In this document: one piece after another, positions 15,953 to 20,594 of the stretch | Position numbering within the stretch: position 1 is the stretch's first letter | How the letters are laid out: every line of letters starts with the position of its first letter | Assembly (NCBI GenBank): GCA_958405585.1 | Contig: CATYEP010000015.1 | Span: 1 to 20,594 of the forward strand | Source: an uncultured Eubacteriales bacterium | GTDB taxonomy: Bacteria; Bacillota; Clostridia; Christensenellales; Borkfalkiaceae | Length of the DNA: 20,594 nt | Direction of reading: 5' to 3' | Notes under the pieces: generated by a model | The model's input: only the letters and a program-made list of their open reading frames with translations | What the model was told of the DNA's origin: nothing | The model's database searches: none | Translations under genes and position numbers: made by a program

Positions 15953-16716
15953 TTTGCGCCTTTCTCACAAACTTGCCCGGCCGCAGAAATATCCTCTTCC
16001 GTATTTGCCGCCGTGTTGTCTTCCTGATTGCCCGTAAAAAACTCCATGGTCGCCTGTCCTTCCTGGCTGATCCCCTCGCGGCGCAAAACTTTGACCGCCG
16101 TCAGAAAAATGATCTTCATGTCAAAGAAAAAGGACATCTTTTCAATGTATTCGATATCTTTATCAAACTTCTGCTGCCATGTAATTCCGTTCCTGCCGCT
16201 GACCTGTGCCAATCCCGTAAGTCCCGGACGCACCAAATGCCTTTGTTTCTGATAATCGTTGTAGAGATTCAGATATTGCACGAGCAGAGGCCGCGGGCCT
16301 ACCACGCTCATTTGTCCGAAAAAGATATTAAAAAGTTCCGGAAGCTCGTCGATCGAAAGTTTGCGCATGATCTTTCCGAAACGCGTCAGCCGTTTTTCGT
16401 CGGGCAAAAGGTTGCCGTCTTTGTCTCTCGCCTGCGTCATCGTACGGTATTTGATCAGGCTGAAAATTTTCCCGTCCTTTCCCGGCCGCTTCTGTACAAA
16501 AAACGGATTCCCCTTCATGGCAATCGCCACAACAGGCGTGAACAGACAAAAAAAAGGAGACAGGATCACGATCGCACAACCGCTGGATATAAGATCGAAT
16601 CCACGTTTGATAAAACGCTTGAACCAATTCGGCTTTCTGACTATTTTGTATCCTGCCGCACTTTCCCGCTCGGCAGGCGCAGGTTTTACCTGTATTGTAT
16701 TTATTCCCTCATTCAT
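15949..16716 (-). CDS. Undecaprenyl-phosphate phosphosugar transferase (EpsL/PglC-like)
   Basis: A 255-residue bacterial sugar transferase. A variable 30-residue N-terminus precedes RFIKRGFDLISSG and one hydrophobic re-entrant helix (about 40-62). Then come VQKRPGKDGK, the KYRTM motif, LSIDELPELFNIFFGQMSVV with the catalytic Asp123-Glu124 pair, and GPRP (140-143). GLTGLAQVSGRN and a cytoplasmic tail follow. It is a monotopic phosphoglycosyl transferase that puts the first sugar-1-phosphate on undecaprenyl phosphate. The small form, without the WcaJ multi-helix N-terminus, and the EpsN-like aminotransferase 33 nt upstream suggest a 4-amino-6-deoxy-HexNAc substrate. The start at 16716 has only a weak GGAAA ribosome site. 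Confidence 0.93.
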   Translation of the reverse strand: MNEGINTIQVKPAPAERESAAGYKIVRKPNWFKRFIKRGFDLISSGCAIVILSPFFCLFTPVVAIAMKGNPFFVQKRPGKDGKIFSLIKYRTMTQARDKDGNLLPDEKRLTRFGKIMRKLSIDELPELFNIFFGQMSVVGPRPLLVQYLNLYNDYQKQRHLVRPGLTGLAQVSGRNGITWQQKFDKDIEYIEKMSFFFDMKIIFLTAVKVLRREGISQEGQATMEFFTGNQEDNTAANTEEDISAAGQVCEKGAK

Positions 16717-16749
16717 GGTTTGTTTCCGAAAAGCTCTTTGCCGTCCTTT

Positions 16750-17910
16750 TTATTTCTCTTTACCATAGATCGTACGGTTCACGATCTTTGCAACGTAACG
16801 AACCTGCTCGTCCGTCATTTTACTGTCGCTGGGCAGACATATGCTGCGCGAGAACAGATCTTCGCAAACACTCCCCGCGCCGATCTCTTTCTGTTCGGCT
16901 TCACTCAGTTGCGTAACAAAACCGCAATCCTTAAAAACGGGCTGCGTATGCATAGGCTTCCATGCCGGACGGCTCTCGACATTCTCTTCCGCAAGAGCAT
17001 GGATGATATCCATAAACGTTGTCTTGCACCCGCGCGCCAGCGTCGCACCTGTCAGCCAGTATGTAGGCTCACTGCCTTTGAACGTGGGTACAAGCGAAAT
17101 GTAAGGATTATCGCGGAACGCCTCTTCATACAGTTCATGGATATGGCGTTTCTGTGCAACACGTTCCGGCAATACGCAAAGCTGTCCTCTGCCGATTCCC
17201 GCGCAAATGTTGCTCAGTCTGTAATTATAGCCGACTTCTTCGTGCTGATACCAAGGAAAATTTTCGCGCGACTGCGTTGCCCAGAACAAAACCTTATCAT
17301 GCGTCGCCTGATCGTTGCACATCAGCATGCCGCCGCCGCTCGTGGTGATGATTTTGTTGCCGTTGAAAGAAAAAACAGAAATATCTCCGAAATTGCCGGT
17401 CTGTACACCTTTGTAAGTCGCGCCGAGACTCTCGGCAGAATCTTCCAGGACAGGCGTCCCGTGCGCGCGCGTAATAGAAAGGATCTCGTCATAACGCGCA
17501 GACTGACCGTATAAATTGACCACCACGACCGCCTTGGGCGCAGGATATTTTTCATACGCCTTTTTCAGAGCTTCAGGGCTCATATTATAACTCTCGTATT
17601 CGCTGTCGATAAAGACAGGTTTTGCCCCCAGATACAGGATCGGGTTGCAGGAACCGCTGAACGTGAAAGACGAACAGAATACGATATCCCCTTCCTTCAC
17701 GCCCAGATATTTCAATCCGAGATGGATGGCCGCCGTACCGCTTGAAAGAGCGACCGCACTCTTTCTGCCGATATAGGCACACATCTCCTTTTCGAACATT
17801 TCCACGTTTTTTCCGAGCGGTGCGATCCAGTTCGAATCAAACGCTTCCTGTATATACTTCATTTCTTCCCCGCCCATATGCGGAGAGCTCAGATAAATTC
17901 TCTCTTTCAT
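16750..17910 (-). CDS. EpsN/PglE-like UDP-4-keto-sugar aminotransferase
   Basis: A 386-residue DegT/DnrJ/EryC1 PLP aminotransferase. It begins with MKERIYLSSPHMGGEE, the family opening, then NWIAPLG, SSGTAAIH (56-63), VLEDSAES (Asp157) and SFNGNKIITTSGGG (PLP Lys186). It most likely aminates the C4 keto group of UDP-4-keto-6-deoxy-HexNAc made by the dehydratase encoded at 20594-19721, using glutamate. The frame opens at a GTG at 17958, but the ATG at 17910 begins the conserved segment. That ATG overlaps the TAA of a 12-codon leader ORF, so translation is probably coupled. It is the first structural gene after the terminator and promoters of 18033-18246. Confidence 0.92.
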   Translation of the reverse strand: MKERIYLSSPHMGGEEMKYIQEAFDSNWIAPLGKNVEMFEKEMCAYIGRKSAVALSSGTAAIHLGLKYLGVKEGDIVFCSSFTFSGSCNPILYLGAKPVFIDSEYESYNMSPEALKKAYEKYPAPKAVVVVNLYGQSARYDEILSITRAHGTPVLEDSAESLGATYKGVQTGNFGDISVFSFNGNKIITTSGGGMLMCNDQATHDKVLFWATQSRENFPWYQHEEVGYNYRLSNICAGIGRGQLCVLPERVAQKRHIHELYEEAFRDNPYISLVPTFKGSEPTYWLTGATLARGCKTTFMDIIHALAEENVESRPAWKPMHTQPVFKDCGFVTQLSEAEQKEIGAGSVCEDLFSRSICLPSDSKMTDEQVRYVAKIVNRTIYGKEK

Positions 17911-17948
17911 TATTTCGCCTCTAAATCTCGTTTTGTATTTCTTTTCAT
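17910..17948 (-). CDS. 12-codon leader ORF coupled to the aminotransferase gene
   Basis: ATG at 17948 encodes MKRNTKRDLEAK and ends with TAA at 17912-17910, sharing the A of the aminotransferase ATG (TAATG). AAGGTG lies 7-9 nt upstream of this ATG, a better ribosome site than the GAGG-like element before the aminotransferase ATG. No run of one amino acid suggests classic attenuation. Ribosomes ending here could re-initiate on the next gene. Expression is not proven. Confidence 0.5.
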   Translation of the reverse strand: MKRNTKRDLEAK

Positions 17949-17959
17949 TCCAAATCACC

Positions 17960-18017
17960 TTCCGGCACTAAAAGTCCGAAAAAAATTACCTCTCTTTTCG
18001 GAGTTACTTTTCCGGAA
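17960..18017 (-). promoter_or_regulatory. Three-block 5' leader hairpin before the operon
   Basis: On the minus strand, TTCCGG-AAAAG-(TAAC)-TCCGAAAA, a 12-nt loop, then TTTTCGGA-CTTTT-(AGTG)-CCGGAA. The three arms of 6, 5 and 8 bp nest perfectly with two 4-nt bulges. The final CCGGAA runs straight into the GGTG of the leader ORF ribosome site, so folding would partly hide it. It lies about 9 nt after the predicted start of the nearer promoter and lacks a following T-run, so it is not a simple terminator. Confidence 0.65.
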
Positions 18018-18032
18018 TCACAAAACTCTCTC

Positions 18033-18061
18033 GTTATATTTTAGCACAGAATGCGTTCCAA
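18033..18061 (-). promoter_or_regulatory. Candidate promoter, proximal (TTGGAA-17-TATAAC)
   Basis: Read on the minus strand, -35 TTGGAA at 18061-18056, a 17-nt spacer and -10 TATAAC at 18038-18033. This predicts a start near 18026, just before the leader hairpin. The -10 matches consensus at 5 of 6 and the -35 at 4 of 6. The region upstream is strongly AT-rich, like an UP element. Confidence 0.55.
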
Positions 18062-18206
18062 ATCTATTAAAACAATGGAAAATCAATAAAATTTCCGTGA
18101 AAAAGTGAAAATATTGTAAAAATAAAACTTCTGCTTTACAAAATATTCCGTTTTTTCAGCATCGAGTCTTCCTTCGTTGCTCGTCCGACTTAAAAGACAT
18201 TTTCAT
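18062..18206. other. AT-rich non-coding part of the 17949-18321 gap
   Basis: Of the gap between the Wzz-like gene and the aminotransferase, this part holds the distal promoter candidate and long A/T runs. No further ORF with a ribosome site, and no repeat, tRNA or recognisable riboswitch, was seen here. Confidence 0.6.
18113..18141 (-). promoter_or_regulatory. Candidate promoter, distal (TTGTAA-17-TACAAT)
   Basis: Minus strand -35 TTGTAA at 18141-18136, a 17-nt spacer and -10 TACAAT at 18118-18113, giving a start near 18106. It lies downstream of the terminator at 18246-18207 and may act in tandem with the proximal promoter. The AT-rich setting raises the chance of a random match. Confidence 0.4.
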
Positions 18207-18246
18207 AAAAAATCCGCTCCCAGATTTTTTTATACATGGGAGCGGA
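18207..18246 (-). terminator. Intrinsic terminator after the Wzz-like gene
   Basis: On the minus strand TCCGCTCCCA (18246-18237) and TGGGAGCGGA (18222-18213) form a perfect 10-bp GC-rich stem with a 14-nt loop, followed at once by six T bases (18212-18207). It lies 76 nt after the Wzz-like stop codon and would separate that transcript from the main cluster unless read-through occurs. Confidence 0.88.
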
Positions 18247-18321
18247 CAAAAATAATTGATTTTTTGCAAAGATGCCTTAATTTCCACCATCCGTAACACT
18301 TCTTACCCGATCTTACGTTTT

Positions 18322-19680
18322 TCAGAATTCGGCATCATCTTTTTTAGTTTCAGACAGCGGCTCGGCATTTTCTTGCGTTGAGGCAATAGCGGCTTTATTC
18401 TTTTTTAATTTTGACAGATCAATAATGCAGACCACAATGCTCGCTGCAATAAATCCGACAATCATACCTCCCAATATCGCAACGACCGGGCTCACTCCGC
18501 CCGTGATCGCCAATTTGTTGCTTTGCATGCTGAAATAAGATTCCTGAGCAAAACACTCCATGCGCACTTTCTTGAAAATCTGCGTCTGCTGCCGAATCTG
18601 GTTGGCATAATTGTCCAGCTTCGCATCGAACGCTTTGTTGCGTTCAGCGACTTCCTCTTCCGAAAGCTGCAGGTTGTCTTCGATCTGCTTCAATTCCACC
18701 TCACACAAAGTCTTCTCCTCCGCCAACTGGGAGGCTTTGCTGATAATATTTGAGATCAGATCCGAGTTTCCTCCGCTCCCCTGCAGATCCTGTATAATGC
18801 GGTTATACGATTCGATCTGAATTTCCAGATTATTGATCTTGCTTTGCAGGATCTCCTTTCTGCTTGTAGCTTCACTCTGATAATAATCATAGTCATAGAT
18901 ATAGGATTTAGCTTCCAGTTCGTCCCATATGGATGACTGAATCTTCTCGTTGAAAACCGCGTCACAGCGGGAACGATAAGAATCCAAAGTACCGGTAACG
19001 GTATTTCCGTTCTCGTCCTGATAGGAAACGGTATAATACGCCCCTTTCGCTTCGATGATCGAGTCATACATATCAAGAAGATACTTTTGCTGCAGAACCA
19101 GAAAATCGATCTTTTCTTCATATGTGTTGACATCACTGTCCCGATAATTGTCCAGATACGTTTCGTAAGAAGCGTTTGCAACCAGCTGCTGAGCATGCGT
19201 CACAGGATAGCTTGCCAATGCCATGATAAAATCCTGCGCCTGTTTCGAATCGGAAAAGTACGAGGCGGAAACGGAAAGAGTGACCGAGACATCGGCTCCT
19301 GCTTCCGTCTGTGCGGCAGAAGTTGTATCCGACTGGGTGATCGTGATCGCATCGTCTTCGATCAATTGCAGAATATCCACAGAATCAAATTTCCCGTCCG
19401 CATCCTGTTTGATCTGGTCCAGAACATCATACGATACAACGTCCTGAACACGAAAAACCGTCCCGTCGGGATACACGCTCTGCGCGCTACCGGATTTCAA
19501 TCCCGGAAACGAAATGTAATATTTTGCTATAAAATTTTGGCGCGTATTGTTGTAATAAAACTGAACGAAACAAAAAAACACAAGCGCACAAGCAAGCGTC
19601 ACGATGATCACGATCCAGATGTGTTTCCGAATAATGTGAAAAATATCCCCGAGAGTGGTCACATTTTGTTGATTTTCCAT
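18322..19680 (-). CDS. Wzz/CapA-like polysaccharide co-polymerase (chain-length determinant)
   Basis: A 452-residue protein with the layout of a polysaccharide co-polymerase: a short cytoplasmic N-terminus, a first membrane helix near 20-42 (HIWIVIIVTLACALVFFCFV), a large external region with coiled-coil-like parts (ILQSKINNLEIQIESYN; LCEVELKQIEDNLQLSEEE) and a second helix near 398-420 preceded by a proline. A 32-residue charged tail ends the protein. It would set chain length with Wzy. No BY-kinase domain is fused and no separate kinase is visible in the window, unlike CapA/CapB or EpsA/EpsB pairs. The ATG at 19680 has AAAGGAG 9 nt upstream; a TTG farther up (19749) lies inside the dehydratase gene and is rejected. 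Confidence 0.85.
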   Translation of the reverse strand: MENQQNVTTLGDIFHIIRKHIWIVIIVTLACALVFFCFVQFYYNNTRQNFIAKYYISFPGLKSGSAQSVYPDGTVFRVQDVVSYDVLDQIKQDADGKFDSVDILQLIEDDAITITQSDTTSAAQTEAGADVSVTLSVSASYFSDSKQAQDFIMALASYPVTHAQQLVANASYETYLDNYRDSDVNTYEEKIDFLVLQQKYLLDMYDSIIEAKGAYYTVSYQDENGNTVTGTLDSYRSRCDAVFNEKIQSSIWDELEAKSYIYDYDYYQSEATSRKEILQSKINNLEIQIESYNRIIQDLQGSGGNSDLISNIISKASQLAEEKTLCEVELKQIEDNLQLSEEEVAERNKAFDAKLDNYANQIRQQTQIFKKVRMECFAQESYFSMQSNKLAITGGVSPVVAILGGMIVGFIAASIVVCIIDLSKLKKNKAAIASTQENAEPLSETKKDDAEF

Positions 19681-19720
19681 AGGAATCTTCTCCTTTGAAA
19701 GATTATTGCCGCAAATTTTA

Positions 19721-20594
19721 TCATTCCTGCGGTTTATATGTAGTGACAAGCTCCGCCAGCAAACTTTTTGTATAGTCCGATTCTTCGTAAGCCGCCTTAA
19801 ATAGTTTATCCAATTCCGACCAAAGAAAACTCTCGTCTATATCAATGGGATTGGCAATATTGATCAGTCCGTTTTCCGTGGTCTGCATACCTTCCTCGTC
19901 CATGAGCCGTTCTTCGAAAAGTTTCTCGCCCGGACGCAGCCCTGTACACTTGATTTCAATATCCACGTTCGGCTCCAGCCCGGACAAACGGATCAGATTG
20001 CACGCCAAATCGTAAATGCGTACAGGTTCACCCATATCCAGGACAAAAATCTGCCCGCCCTTCGCATAGGCGCCCGCCTGCAAAACAAGAGATACGGCTT
20101 CCGGGATCGTCATAAAATACCGGATGATATCTTTATGCGTAACTGTTACGGGGCCTCCTTCTGCGATCTGTTTTTCAAAAAGCGGAATGACAGAACCGTT
20201 TGAACCGAGCACATTCCCGAATCGTACCGCAACAAAATTTGTCTTGCTGTGTCTGCCGATCGTCTGAATGATCATTTCGCAGATCCGCTTTGTCGCGCCC
20301 ATGACATTGGTAGGATTTACAGCCTTGTCCGTCGAGATCTGGACAAACACCTTTGAACCGTATTTATCGGCGCACTTCGCCACGTTCAGCGTTCCAAAAA
20401 CATTGTTTTTGACTGCTTCATTCGGACTCGTTTCCATCAACGGCACATGCTTGTGCGCCGCCGCATTGAATACGATCTCCGGTCGGTATTCGGCAAAAAC
20501 ATTTTCCATTTTGCTTTTGTCGCGCACGCTTGCGATCAGAACCGAAAGCTTCAGCCCCGGAAAACGACGCCGCAGTTCCTGCTCGATATCATAA
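19721..20594 (-). CDS. EpsC/CapD/PglF-like nucleotide-sugar 4,6-dehydratase, C-terminal part
   Basis: The visible 290 codons run in from the right edge (YDIEQELRRRFPGLKLSVLI) and end at TGA 19723-19721. They hold the SDR catalytic region: FNAAAHKHVPLMETSPNEAV, then STDKAVNPTNVMGATKR, in which Met replaces the SDR tyrosine (MxxxK) as in the WbpM/FlaA1/PglF group. FGNVLGSNGSVIPLFEKQI and LRPGEKLFEERL follow. The full protein of this group is normally about 600 residues with an N-terminal membrane region and a Rossmann domain, which lie outside. It likely converts UDP-GlcNAc to the 4-keto-6-deoxy sugar used by the EpsN-like aminotransferase. The next gene starts 40 nt downstream. The open frame passes 20527, where a GTG could be mistaken for a start. 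Confidence 0.93.
   Translation of the reverse strand, partial: YDIEQELRRRFPGLKLSVLIASVRDKSKMENVFAEYRPEIVFNAAAHKHVPLMETSPNEAVKNNVFGTLNVAKCADKYGSKVFVQISTDKAVNPTNVMGATKRICEMIIQTIGRHSKTNFVAVRFGNVLGSNGSVIPLFEKQIAEGGPVTVTHKDIIRYFMTIPEAVSLVLQAGAYAKGGQIFVLDMGEPVRIYDLACNLIRLSGLEPNVDIEIKCTGLRPGEKLFEERLMDEEGMQTTENGLINIANPIDIDESFLWSELDKLFKAAYEESDYTKSLLAELVTTYKPQE

Noticed and set aside
15973..17514. A 513-codon open frame on the plus strand
   Set aside because: It lies fully antisense to the sugar transferase and aminotransferase genes, has no ribosome site and its translation shows no family motif. It is a codon-bias shadow.
17911..17958. GTG at 17958 as the aminotransferase start
   Set aside because: GGAAG touches the codon with no spacing, and the added residues are outside the family's conserved opening; ATG 17910 fits better.
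19681..19749. TTG at 19749 as the start of the Wzz-like protein
   Set aside because: It lies inside the upstream dehydratase gene; ATG 19680 has a good AAAGGAG site and gives the normal short cytoplasmic N-terminus.
1..20594. Tyrosine-kinase/phosphatase regulators, transposases, CRISPR, tRNA or rRNA genes
   Set aside because: Looked for on both strands and none is seen; the kinase partner of the Wzz-like protein, if any, must lie outside the window.

Overview
The window is the interior of a large Wzx/Wzy-type capsule or exopolysaccharide locus, almost all of it on the minus strand, so it reads from high to low coordinates. The tightly packed genes, frequent ATGA start/stop overlaps, AGGAGG-type ribosome sites, mid-40s GC by eye and gene families (EpsC/EpsN/EpsL-like enzymes, LicD proteins, an ATP-grasp/HAD pair, a Wzz/CapA-like protein without a fused kinase) suggest a member of the Firmicutes, probably an anaerobic gut-type Clostridia. 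No rRNA, tRNA, CRISPR array or insertion sequence is visible, and no species can be named.

Layout in transcription order. (1) 20594-18322: the C-terminal part of an EpsC/CapD-like nucleotide-sugar 4,6-dehydratase and a Wzz-like chain-length protein, closed by an intrinsic terminator at 18246-18207. (2) 18141-17910: an AT-rich control region with two candidate promoters, a 58-nt three-block hairpin and a 12-codon leader ORF whose stop overlaps the next start. (3) 17910-9221: an EpsN-like sugar aminotransferase, a PglC/EpsL-like initiating phosphosugar transferase, an ATP-grasp ligase, a HAD phosphatase, two LicD proteins, a glycosyltransferase, a class V (PhnW-like) aminotransferase, a LicC/PntC-like cytidylyltransferase and a hexapeptide acetyltransferase. 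Most neighbours overlap by a few bases. (4) 8549-9224, plus strand: a lone secreted SGNH hydrolase with a near-consensus promoter that would start transcription at the ATG, and a 7-A tract where the reading frame must slip by -1. (5) 8496-5226: capE-capF-capG homologues for UDP-L-FucNAc. (6) 5229 to the left edge: three glycosyltransferases, the Wzy polymerase and the start of the Wzx flippase, which is cut by the window edge.

How the genes may work together. The dehydratase and EpsN-like aminotransferase would make a UDP-4-amino-6-deoxy sugar, and the phosphosugar transferase would load the first sugar on undecaprenyl phosphate. CapEFG supply L-FucNAc. Four glycosyltransferases extend the unit, so one initiating sugar plus up to four more is plausible. 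LicD proteins, the cytidylyltransferase and the class V aminotransferase probably add a CDP-activated amino-phospho or amino-phosphonate group. The acetyltransferase and perhaps the ATP-grasp enzyme add further groups. Wzx flips the unit, Wzy polymerises it and the Wzz-like protein sets chain length. The least ordinary parts are the CDP-activation/LicD tailoring module, the structured leader at 17910-18061 and the antisense SGNH gene with its frameshift.
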